Shown in pieces: positions 13,563 to 23,079 of a stretch of DNA of 64,000 nt. The position numbers and the translations under genes are program-made. The DNA is from Cadophora sp. MPI-SDFR-AT-0126 (Eukaryota > Ascomycota > Leotiomycetes > Helotiales > Ploettnerulaceae): NCBI GenBank assembly GCA_020747065.1, contig JAGMVK010000006.1:806001-870000 (forward strand), in the 5' to 3' direction. Under the pieces are notes generated by a model, which saw only the letters and a program-made list of their open reading frames with translations, was not told the origin of the DNA and did not search any database. Each line of letters begins with the position of its first letter. The stretch's first letter is position 1.

Positions 13563-14392
13563 ATGAAGATCTATTACATGGGAGTAAATCTACAGGCCTT
13601 TCACCCGAAAAAGGTTACAGGCTAACAGCAACAGATACTCAAAAACGACATCAAGCCTGCTCATGAGCTATGTGCCGAGAAAGACTTGAGTGCATATGGA
13701 ATATTCATGCGCAGCAGGCAAGTTTTTTTTGGCCTCCCACTTACAAATTTGAACTTAAACTTCATCAGTGTCTCCGACCTCATGACATTCTCAGCGAAGA
13801 CAATAGCAGAGCGTACTAGTCCAGGCCAAAGACAAGATGTCGAGTCTAACGGTACTTGTCTCAGTTGTCTGATTTTAAGGAGACTGATTGCAACAACTGA
13901 CCCAGCTCCCAATCACAGAATCCACCTGTCACGCCTACGGCCACAGCTCCGGACTCTGCGCCATCATAATAACAGAACACAGCTATCCCTCCCTAATCGC
14001 ACACCAAGGTCTCTCCAGAATCATGGATGAGTTTCCAACTCCGCACCCGCTCTCCTCCTTGAAAAACACCTCGCCAAGCGCATCCTCCAACCCGTCTCTC
14101 GGCTTGCCAAACTTGCTGGGTTATTTGGTGCAGTACCAAGACCCAAATCAGGTGGATAGCGTGATGAGAGTGCAGAGGGAACTCGATCAGACGAAGATCG
14201 TGCTGCATAAGACGATTGAGAGTGTGTTAGAGAGGAATGTTAAGTTGGAGGATCTCGTTATGAAGAGTGAAGGATTGAGTTCGCAGAGTAAATTGTTTTA
14301 TAGTGAGTTTTATTACGCTGGACTTGATGGACATGGCTAATGGTGATGCAGAGCAAGCTAAGGAGCAGAATTCGTGTTGTTTAGTTATGTAG
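13563..14392 (+). CDS. YKT6: R-SNARE YKT6 (longin-domain synaptobrevin homologue)
   Basis: Lipid-anchored R-SNARE for ER-Golgi, endosome-vacuole and autophagosome fusion. Five exons: 13563-13583, 13635-13717, 13769-13851, 13919-14302, 14352-14392, giving 203 residues (usual length about 200). Start MKIYYMG is the family N-terminus. The longin domain covers roughly residues 1-130 (DLSAYGIF, ERTSPGQRQDVE, HAYGHSSGLCAIIIT). The SNARE motif is at about 143-200, with the zero-layer Arg at 168 in ESVLERNVKLEDL. The end NSCCLVM carries the palmitoylation/farnesylation Cys pair 199-200. The intron at 13718-13768 uses a GC donor (AG|GCAAGT); the others are GT-AG, 49-67 bp, and the last has a GGCTAAT branch site. 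All phases agree and there are no internal stops. Without the last splice the frame would end at 14340 and lose the CaaX box. The gene is intact despite degraded neighbours on both sides. Confidence 0.95.
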
Positions 14393-14640
14393 ATTTTTAC
14401 TTTGGTTAGGCTAGGTCACTTGCTAGACTCGAAAGGACACGCCGTCGCCCCAGGTCAGGATACTAAAAGATTTGTTATTTTTTCAAAGTGCTCAGTAAAT
14501 TCTAAAAACTTCCGAGATGCCTTTCATTAAGCCGTAGGTCACGATTATCAACACTTTTTCTTCATTTGTTGCGTTATTGTAGTTAGATTTTTTGGACCTT
14601 CTAGCCCCGAGCGTGGGGCTGCTTTACTTAATTAACTATG
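14393..14640. other. 3' flank of YKT6
   Basis: Spacer containing the presumed YKT6 3' untranslated region. No ORF, repeat or RNA gene is recognised. Confidence 0.5.
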
Positions 14641-15103
14641 GCATCACCGAACATGACTTTGAGACTCTGGACATCAAGCGTGGTGATCGCAGGACGCTGC
14701 AGCAGGAGCTGCGAAGACGTGAAGGTAGGTCTGCACCACAGACTTAGCAAATAACAGGGGTATGTGACGGTAGTCAATATCGGGGCGAGAAAAGTGTTTA
14801 AAAAGCCGTCCATAAGTGAAGTCCAGCATAACTCTAATCCCACGAAAACCGGGTACTTCTGGGCACGGGTCCTCGCATTCTCGCATAACCACCGGCTAGG
14901 CGGTTCGAATAGAGTTTAACCCTGGTTGGATCGTATTCGTAGATTTTGTAACAGGTACCGGAGTCGTGTATGTGACGGGGAGTACCTTCATCCCTGTCTG
15001 CTCTGAGCTCCCCTGTCCTCAATGCGTCCCAGGACTGAACTATCACAGGATTACAGCAGGACTCGAATTTGGAGTTTGCAGAACTCGGGCCGAAATATCA
15101 TCC
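14641..15103 (-). other. Unidentified minus-strand ORFs at the isochore edge
   Basis: Three overlapping open frames (71, 72 and about 85 codons) lie on the minus strand in DNA of normal composition. The most protein-like reading begins after an in-frame TGA near 15107 (SANSKFESCCNPVIVQSWD, then CYKIYEYDPTRVKLYSN). It could pass by a splice near 14890 into the frame reading MLDFTYGRLFKHFSRPDID. I do not recognise the family and could not fix splice sites. It may be a gene fragment whose start was lost in the degraded DNA to the right, which begins at about 15110. Confidence 0.3.
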
Positions 15104-15210
15104 GATGACGTGGAAAGGCTCCGAGATTAACCTAAAATGCCTTAACTGAAAGCTTCTCAGCGATATTCATTTGAGGTAAGTCCTAAGAAACCTTAGTAAA
15201 TATAGAGACG

Positions 15211-16360
15211 ATGACAGTACATAAGGGTAGCATTGCTTATAGTACTAAGGAGCTATCGACGCATTACTACTTAGCTCCTTTTTCTATCGGCTTATAAGAA
15301 ATTAGGAAATAATATCAAACCGCCTTAGTAAGAATATTAGTCTAAGTTTAAATATAGTTAGTAATCGCTACACTACTGCTTACGCTAATCCTAAGGGAGC
15401 TAGCGATACCTGATTAATCGCTAATTCAATAGTAGAAGACGAAGGCCTTATAGGTAAGCTTTAAGATAAAACTATTATTATTATAAGCTACTCTTTAGGA
15501 CTCAGACTAGAAATAATACGCGCGCTCTCTAAAACTAGTACACGACTCTTCCTAATAGCTCAGAACCTCGAAAAGGTATAAGAAGCCTTAAAAGATATAT
15601 CAGAAGATAAGTAATAAATTCAGATATTTTAGCTTAACTAGATAAGTCTAGATAATATTTGAAAATGCACCGGGGAAATTAATAAAGCTATAAATAGTAA
15701 GCTGAATATCTTTATCTATAATACTAGAGTTTAGCAGCTACCTGAAAGCTGAATAAAGATAGCTTTAAGACGTAATAAGGCGTTAATTACCTTAATTATT
15801 TTCTACTCTTCTAACTCCTTAAACCTTCTTTTCTAGCTGTATTAATACCTATATTCGACTCGAGGGTTATAGTAGTGTTATTAATAGAATATAGAGAAGC
15901 TAAGTAAATTAATTAGGATAACATAACTATAGCAGAGCCTACGCTTAAAGTAAACTCGCGAATATCTATATAGCGAATAAGATTAAACAGAGGTATAGTA
16001 GTAATAGCCTCTATACTCTAGTAGTTTATTCTAGTAGCGTAGCTACTAGAATTTAAAAGATAGATTAAGCGAATATATTATTTATAATTAAGAAGATAGT
16101 CTCGCCTTAAGCTAGAGCTATTATAAGAATAATTAAGAGCCTTACGTAAGCTAGTACAACACAGGTTTAGGTAACTATTAGCTAAGAGTTAAAGGGAGTA
16201 GGTAGAAAGTATCTTGAGAAGTACTAAGAGAGTAAGCTAGTGAAGAAGGGGTATTATAGTAATAATCCGAGGTATGAATTGTTTATATATAATAAAAAGG
16301 CAGAGAAGAAATATTAGATTAAGTCTTATAAGTAAGTCGAGCTTACTAATAGCTAGGTAT
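15211..16360 (+). pseudogene. Short-chain dehydrogenase/reductase (SDR) pseudogene, RIP-degraded
   Basis: Under heavy mutation the plus strand still shows a fungal NAD(P)-dependent SDR. Around 15435-15500 the reading EDEGLIGKL*DKT leads into the Rossmann turn, where the expected TGxxSGLG has become ISYSLGLR by changes that are all C-to-T or G-to-A. Then follow RALSKTSTRLFLIA, NLEKV*EALKDI and KLNIFIYNTRV (the NNAGV strand). The C-terminal part is clear at 16120-16350: RIIKSLT, ELKGVGRKYLEKY, ESKLVKKGYYSNNPRYE, NKKAEKKY. Stops replace Gln/Trp codons. The 5' end is uncertain; ATG at 15211 is only a candidate, and an intron or indel changes frame in the middle. No function can remain. Confidence 0.72.
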
Positions 16361-16877
16361 AGCTATTAATAGGTTTTCTTAGATATATATTCTAATAGAT
16401 AACAGCACTTATCCCCGCTATATACTAATATCGTTTTCTTCTATCCTACTCCTAACTTACATAAGCCCTAAGGTTATAGAGAGTATAGGTAGTAGCAATT
16501 AGTTTTCTGCCGTTTAGTTAAGTAGGCTTTTAACTTTGAGAGCAGAGGTTTTTCTAAAGCGTTCATAATTGGTTACAACAATAGAGTTTGCATTTAGAGA
16601 ATTTTTATTAGTAATTATATAGAATAGATTAGTTCTCAGCTAATTATAACGAATCCTAGAAGGTTTTAATTAAAGATAGAATCGTAAACAAAAGTCTTTG
16701 CGCTTAGATTATTAGTATATCTTATAAAGGTAGCTTTTTACTTAAGTTACTAATATAAATTTAATATTTCTTAGTTTATAGTTTTTAATGTTATATACTT
16801 ATATTCTAAACTAATAAATCTCTTTTAGTTAAAGAAAATTGTATAAATCTACTCTCTTTAAGTTTTAGGCATTTTAT
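16361..16877. other. Degraded AT-rich DNA, nothing recognised
   Basis: AT-rich sequence between the SDR remnant and the first LTR of family C. No gene or repeat unit was recognised. Confidence 0.5.
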
Positions 16878-17335
16878 TACGAATCGTAATAATAATTGAG
16901 TCGTATATTACGTGCTATATATCGCATACTATAAATCATAAGAAGAATTGCGAACCGAGGCCTTAGGCTCGATCGAGATTAGTCTTGTTAAGTACTTATA
17001 TTTACTTAGAAATTAAGTAATATTCTATTTTTTTTTCTTTAGTTTAGAATTTTTAATTAATACAATATTATTTTAGTCAATCTTATTACGCTAATAAGAG
17101 TTTTATTATAAATCGTAATAATAATTAAGTCGTATATTACATGCCGTATATCGTATGCTATGAATTATAGAAGGAATTACGAGGCGAGGTCTTAGGCTTA
17201 ATTAGGACTAGTTCCGTTGAGTGCCTATATCTACTCTAATATTAAGTAATATGTTTTTTCTTTTTCTTTTAGTTTAGAATTCTTAAATATATAATATTGT
17301 TTTAGTTAATCTTATTACACTAATAAGAGCTTTAT
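16878..17335 (+). repeat. Two LTR-like units of family C in direct tandem
   Basis: Two units of about 229 bp, 16878-17106 and 17107-17335, follow each other without a gap. They start TACGAATCGTAATAATAATT / TATAAATCGTAATAATAATT and end TAATAAGAGTTTTAT / TAATAAGAGCTTTAT. Shared internal landmarks include GAGTCGTATATTAC, GGCTCGATCGAG / GGCTTAATTAGG and TTTAGTTTAGAAT. Differences are mostly C/T and G/A. A third, inverted unit lies at 34648-34884. The gypsy gag/pol remnant follows directly, so the second unit may be its 5' LTR. Confidence 0.7.
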
Positions 17336-19780
17336 AATATAATTCTAAACTTAATTTAATTTTTATAACTTATAAAAGTGATTGAGATATTTACAATAAT
17401 AATATAATTAATAAAAACTAATCTTCTTCTTTTTTTAAAAAAAAGAAACTCTTATTTATCTTTTTATAAATAGCTTAATAAAAACTAGTTTTTCTAACCT
17501 TAAATCTTTTATAACTAGTTATACTTTGTATTACTTAGATATCTATAATCTTCAAATAAATACTTAAGACTAAGATAGATTTAATAATAATAATAACAAG
17601 TATTAAGATATATATCTTACTATTAATAATATAATAAGAAAAATAATTCTTTACGTTTTTATTATTTTACGATTTTACTTTTAAAAAGAATTATAGCTCT
17701 TAATTAAATAAGTCGTATATAAGATTATAAATAAAGAAAAGTATTAGAAGATATTTATAACGTTAAAGTGACGGAAGTACTAGAAATAGAGGTACTTAAG
17801 TTTAGTCGAAATATTACCGAATAGAAGCCGGACTAGATTTATATATATATAAAACCGCTCCTCCTCTAAGGGCTCCTTACCTTCTTATCTCCTTTATACT
17901 AGACCTATAATATTACTATTTATCTACTCTCTTACTCCTATACTTAATACTACACTTAGTACTATTGCGTCGTTATAATATTTAAAAAAAAAAAATAGTT
18001 TAATTCTCTAATCTTCTCTAGTAATTCTTTTAATTAAATAACTAGAATAATTAAAAAACTTTGAATCTTAAGTTTATTTTTCAGAAGATATTACTTATTA
18101 TAGTATTATTATATTAGATATTCTTATAATATATTTACTTAAATAGAAGATCTATTCTTTTATTTATAATTTAACTAATCTTTTTTATTAAATCTTAGTA
18201 TAATTATATTCAGAAGCTTATCACTAAGATTCCTATAATCTAAAAATAATTAGTTTTCTGAACTTATCTTAATTTAATAATAATACTTTTTTTATATTTA
18301 AATATTAAAAATATATTATAAAAAATAAACTATTCTTTAACTATAATTACTTTCTATTCAAAAAAGTAAAAATAATATATATTTTTAATTATACTAAAGA
18401 AGAGACTACTTATTACTTAAACTTAGTATATTATAATAAAATAGGATATAATCTATTAATAGTTAATAAATTTATTACTTATTTAATTAATATTTATAGT
18501 AATTTTAATAAATTATAGAATATTTATTATACTTTTTAAATTCTTTATATAAGTAAGATAAAGATATTTATTTAATTTTAAATAAAGTTCTTATATTTTA
18601 TAAATACTAGATAAATCTTAAAGTATAAATAAATAAAAAAGTTCTTTTAAAAAAATCCTATTTAGTTTAGTTTATTAGATTATTTTAATTTAATATACTT
18701 ACTTAAACTTCTTAACTCTTTATTATATATTAATTTATATTAATAATAATTATTGTAATTTTTATTAAATAACGAACTATTATTAATTAATCTCTAGAAT
18801 AATTAAACTACTTATAAAATATATAATCTTTTTAATAAATTAGTACTTTATACTAAATAGTAAGCCTATTTTAAATATATTCCTAGTCTTATTCTTATTC
18901 TTTTTACTTATAAAAGCTATTTTCTCCTATTTTTTTATTTAGTTCTAGTCCTTTTTTCTAAGAAAACCTATTATAATTATAAGAAGAAAAGACTATTTCT
19001 AATAGAATTACTTAAATCCTATTAACTTAACTCTTAGTACTCTTAAGATAGGAATTATTTAAATAAGAATTAACTCTATTATTCTAGCTAAATAAAATAA
19101 ATAAGATAAAGATTTAGAAAAAGAAAAAAAATTAAGAAATAAATTAATCTAAGAAAAAACTCTCTCTTAAGTTTTATAATTAATTATACTTATATTAATT
19201 TAAATTAGTTTTTAAGTAAATTATATTTAAAGACTTTTATTACATTTTTATATAATATAATTAGTTTTTATATATTTATATTATCTAATTCTAAAATAAA
19301 TTATTATATTATAATTAATACTTCTTTTACTTTTTCTTTTAAAAAATACCTTAGACTCTTTACTTTTTCTTTTTTATACTTAATTAAAATAACTAAGTTT
19401 AATGAAAATAATATTTATTCTATAATTAAGTATATTATACTAAATACTAATATTTAAAAAAGATATTTTTATTAAATACTTTTTATATTTTTAAGTTTTA
19501 GTAATTATAATATTATTCTTAGCTATATATAATTTATTAAATATAATATTAATATTAATTATTAAGAAAAAGAAATTTTTTAGTTTTTAAAAAAGTATTA
19601 TACTTATAATTTTTATAATATCTATATATCTATATTATAAACTATTCTATTTTTTAATTATTTTCCTTAAGCCTTATTTATTAGTAAAATACAGATTAAA
19701 GAGATATTCTAACATAAAACCTGCTTTTTTTATTAAATCTACGATTTAGAATATAAATCTTTCCTAATTTTAAAAGCTAT
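17336..19780 (+). mobile_element. Ty3/gypsy element C, left piece (gag region), split by element D
   Basis: Very AT-rich. With TAA/TAG read as former Gln, the plus strand around 18390-18720 gives a gag-like alpha-helical stretch, and near 18965 a possible mutated zinc knuckle. The piece ends at 19780 in CTAT, where element D is inserted, and resumes at 33603 with the same CTAT. The reverse transcriptase part lies in the right piece. No ORF survives. Confidence 0.6.
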
Positions 19781-20056
19781 TGTAGTGAGGATCGGCCTCG
19801 GTAAACTTCTGTCACTTGACTTATATACTTCGTATTATACTTAAGTTAAGACCTCCTCTAAGAGACCTTATTATTAAGAATAGTACTTTTCCTTCTAATA
19901 GAATTTATACTTCTCTCTCTGATTAATAATTTGTACTCTTTAGATATGTGATATTTTTTAATTTTATCTATTTATTATTTTTTAAATCTTATATCTTATA
20001 TACCTTATATTTATTACTCTCTTATTATATAGGGAATTAGAGTTCTTTTCTTTATA
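19781..20056 (+). repeat. 5' LTR of element D
   Basis: 276 bp, starting TGTAGTGAGGATCGGCCTCG and ending TTCTTTTCTTTATA, the C-to-T form of the right copy's end TTCTCCTCTCTACA. It is collinear with 33327-33602 over its whole length. Confidence 0.9.
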
Positions 20057-20918
20057 TATATTTTAGTGATCTACACAGGGAGTATTTAGAGTATATAAGG
20101 TATTTAGGTAAGTATAATAGAGTGTCCCTTATACTAATTCAGAATTCTTAAGGTTTAGAGATACTAAATATATAATTATAGGAACTATTTAGTTAGCCCT
20201 CTTATAGGCCTTAATATAATAATAAATATAGTAGTAGTAGCTGCGATATCGAGAGGTTATACTAGAATAATAGACTTACCCTGTAAGAGGGGGAATCTCG
20301 AAGTACTGGAAAAATACTACCTTTTCTTATAGGAACTTTACTACTACTATTTATTTTATTTAACGCCTTTTTAAGGACCTAAGACTTACTTAAGATAAGA
20401 AAACTACTAACTCTAATAGAAATTAATTAGCTTCTTACTAGAGCCTAAAAGCTTATAAGTATTAGGAGAGATGGAATTATATAAGTATCTTAAGCCTAAA
20501 ATACTTAAATATTAGAGTATTTATCTTTACTTTATTATTTTTAGTTTAGAATTCTTAGGTTTTTATATACTAAAATAAAAATTTCTATCTTAGTATCTTA
20601 TTATTATAAGTTTTGTTTTAGTTAATTTAATCTTCTATTTTAGATACTTATTTATAAACTATATTTTCTTTATCTTTTTTATACTAAGTCTTTACTTATT
20701 TTAAAAGAAATAATTAAAGGAATTTTACTTAGGGGGTTCTTAGAAAGCTTTATCTAGGGACTAGTATACCTAGGAAAAATCTATTTAAGCACTATCTAGA
20801 AGAATTAAGTCTTTTATAATTACCTTTACTACTATTTTCTTCTATTTTATAGAACACTTATATTTCTTTACCTTTTGGAATTACTATTATACTCTATTTC
20901 ATATATATAAACCTTATA

Positions 20919-20973
20919 ACGTGGTTTATCAGCGAGTCGATCATATCAGCGAGTCGATCACTTTTCCTTGGCA
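20919..20973 (+). repeat. Left terminal inverted repeat of the pogo element
   Basis: 55 bp, identical in inverted orientation to 22723-22777. Layout: 8-bp end ACGTGGTT, 17-bp unit at 20927-20943, the same unit at 20944-20960, then CTTTTCCTTGGCA. The repeated unit is a candidate double binding site for the transposase helix-turn-helix domains. Confidence 0.97.
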
Positions 20974-21014
20974 CGGAACTTCAAACTTGAATAAATCAAC
21001 CACAACACATCAAA

Positions 21015-22679
21015 TTAATTATTACTCTCGGAATCTGATGAACTAGATATATCTCCAACTTCATGACAAGTTCGCGCGTTGTGACCAGCTTTTCCACAAG
21101 TTCTACAGTGCCGTCCAGACGGTTGCCCCTCCTTTCGATTACTCCCCGCTTCACGTATGTCGCGTCGTACTTGCTCATCTACATCCTTCTGGGCCAAAAT
21201 ATCCTGTGCATCCTCTACTGTAAGTGCTCCTCCTTGACGGACACGAGACTTTTTAGCCCTGCGGCGTTGGCTTAGGGCTTCATTAGCTGCTCGAAGAGAG
21301 CGTACCTCAGCGGACAGAAGGGTCATCTCATGGGCCATTCGCTCTGTACCCTTTACTAACGCAGCAACTGTTTCAAAAAGTGGAGTTGGCGAGCTTCCTT
21401 GATGACAGGCAATACGGTTTCGCACAAGAGTTGACTGTGAAAGTGCTTCACTTGGGTTGCAAGGAGTCTGAGAGACCCAAGGGAGGGAGTTAGCACTCGA
21501 TGGTCGAGAGGGAGTTGGAGTCCGTAACTTGACGTCAAGCTTTGAAATCACAGCTTGTGGATTGAAAGGTACTAAGCCAGCTCCACGGAATCCAGCCTGA
21601 CAGTTTTCAACCGTCATTGTTTCCTTATATGCTGCTTGAAAGGCTAGAAAGAACTCGACCTTTGTGATGTGGTTGATGTGGGCTTTGATGAACGTCTCTA
21701 TCTGCCGACTATACGCCCGCTTCAACACACTAAAACATCCAATATCAAGTGGTTGGGTTAGATGAGATGAATGAGGAGGCAGTCCAAGAGTTATAATGTT
21801 GTGTACTTTGCAAAACTCTTGAAATTCGGCCGATTCATGACTGTTATGCCCATCCAACACCAGCATTCGATATAGACCTTTTGCACGAGTAGCAGTGTGT
21901 TTGTTGAAGTGTTTTAACCATTCCAGGCCTGTCTCATTGTTTGTCCACCCGTTACTTGTCGGTTTGATAACCCAATCGGGTGGGAGGCCGCCGTCGGTAT
22001 ACCAGTTGGAGAGATGGTTCTTGCCTTGAACCACCAAGAATGGAGGGATACTCCAGCCCTCCCCATTGATACAGGCAATTGCTGTAGCCCATTCCCGATT
22101 GCCTGGCTGAACTGCCTTGCCTCTGCCACACCGATCTGCACAAGTAACAACCATTCCAGGACAAATAACACCCATCATAAACCCAGTTTCATCAAAATTG
22201 TAAATATCGCAATCCAAAACTCCATACTTCGCCCGCATATTCGAAACAAGTCGGAACCACGCGCTAATTAGCACTGGATCTTCGCATAAGGCCCTTTGGA
22301 AATCATAAACGCGATTAAAACGCGTCTTTAGGCCTGGTTGTCGTTGTACAAATCGATGAGCCCAAAGCTTGCCGACGCGTCTTCCCCCCCGCGATTCGAG
22401 GATAAAGTTGGCCATATCTTCTACACCAGCCAGCCGGGGCGCAAATCCTCTGGAATCCATATCGAGTATATTTTGAAGAATTACTTGTTCTTCTACCTCA
22501 GTCAGCTTATGACAATTGGCTTTAGAATCTGGGCGGTAGGTTCGGCCGGCCATTCTGTCGGAGAGTGTGGTATATGGTACTTTGTAGATCTTTGCAGCAG
22601 AGCGTTTGCTTAGTTTTTTGGACGATCGAATTGCCTCGATAGCTAGAATGATTCGCGCTTCCTGGGTTTGAATATCCAT
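21015..22679 (-). CDS. Fot1/pogo family transposase (DDE_1) with C-terminal CCHC knuckle
   Basis: Cut-and-paste transposase, 554 residues from ATG at 22677-22679 (MDIQTQEARII) to TAA at 21015-21017. The open frame continues upstream to the right TIR, but residues encoded there come from the TIR, so the internal ATG is the likely start. Psq-type helix-turn-helix at about 6-43 (LSKRSAAKIYKVPYTTLSDR), CENP-B-type helix-turn-helix at about 58-128, DDE_1 domain at about 150-380. The catalytic Asp residues are D163 (YNFDETGF), D276 (LVLDGHNSH) and D312 (QPLDIGCF), all present. The tail holds a basic/coiled stretch (about 450-480) and a CX2CX4HX4C zinc knuckle, C525-C528-H533-C538 (CRTCGKAGHNARTC). 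No introns, stops or frameshifts are seen. It should be able to mobilise itself and related non-autonomous copies. Confidence 0.96.
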   Translation of the reverse strand: MDIQTQEARIILAIEAIRSSKKLSKRSAAKIYKVPYTTLSDRMAGRTYRPDSKANCHKLTEVEEQVILQNILDMDSRGFAPRLAGVEDMANFILESRGGRRVGKLWAHRFVQRQPGLKTRFNRVYDFQRALCEDPVLISAWFRLVSNMRAKYGVLDCDIYNFDETGFMMGVICPGMVVTCADRCGRGKAVQPGNREWATAIACINGEGWSIPPFLVVQGKNHLSNWYTDGGLPPDWVIKPTSNGWTNNETGLEWLKHFNKHTATRAKGLYRMLVLDGHNSHESAEFQEFCKVHNIITLGLPPHSSHLTQPLDIGCFSVLKRAYSRQIETFIKAHINHITKVEFFLAFQAAYKETMTVENCQAGFRGAGLVPFNPQAVISKLDVKLRTPTPSRPSSANSLPWVSQTPCNPSEALSQSTLVRNRIACHQGSSPTPLFETVAALVKGTERMAHEMTLLSAEVRSLRAANEALSQRRRAKKSRVRQGGALTVEDAQDILAQKDVDEQVRRDIREAGSNRKEGQPSGRHCRTCGKAGHNARTCHEVGDISSSSDSESNN

Positions 22680-22722
22680 AATAAATAGGTGAAAAAACGC
22701 GTGTTCAAGTTTTAGAAGTCGA

Positions 22723-22777
22723 TGCCAAGGAAAAGTGATCGACTCGCTGATATGATCGACTCGCTGATAAACCACGT
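22723..22777 (-). repeat. Right terminal inverted repeat of the pogo element
   Basis: 55 bp, exact inverted copy of the left end, with the same duplicated 17-mer at 22736-22752 and 22753-22769. The upstream extension of the transposase frame overlaps this repeat. Confidence 0.97.
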
Positions 22778-23079
22778 TATAATAATACTAGCTAATAAAT
22801 CTAATACTATACTAGTAAATAATACTGGAAATACTAGCCTTAAAGAGAAGAAGGTAATAAGCTCTAGTAGCCCTAAAGCTAGAACTCCCTTAAGTACTTT
22901 AGTAGATACCCTATAAGTAGGACTAACCGCTAATATAAGCTTATTAAAGCTTAATATCTTAGAAGATAAGGATAGAGCTAGTATTACTTTAAGTAGCTTA
23001 GGACTACCTGAAGAAGCTAAGACCTCTTCTAAAGTAAGAGATAAAGGCTACCTCTAAAATACTAAGTAATAGATTAATA

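Larger units (their letters stand above)
20919..22777 (-). mobile_element. Intact Fot1/pogo-type DNA transposon
   Basis: 1859 bp, the typical Fot1 size. Perfect 55-bp terminal inverted repeats (20919-20973 and 22723-22777) start ACGTGGTT, and TA dinucleotides flank both ends (20917-20918, 22778-22779). Each TIR contains two tandem copies of the 17-mer TATCAGCGAGTCGATCA. One uninterrupted transposase gene fills the element on the minus strand. Composition is normal, with ordinary CA and TG frequency, in sharp contrast to the degraded retrotransposon on both sides. It inserted into element D after D had been mutated. Confidence 0.97.

Noticed and set aside
14303..14340. YKT6 ending at TAA 14338-14340 without further splicing
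   Set aside because: That frame loses the conserved C-terminus; the intron 14303-14351 joins to a last exon ending in the expected CC-x-x-M motif.
21063..22613. Plus-strand and alternative-frame ORFs inside the pogo element
   Set aside because: Shadows of the transposase gene; composition follows the transposase codons.
22680..22775. Upstream extension of the transposase to 586 residues
   Set aside because: The extra 32 residues are encoded largely by the terminal inverted repeat; the ATG at 22679 gives the usual N-terminus.
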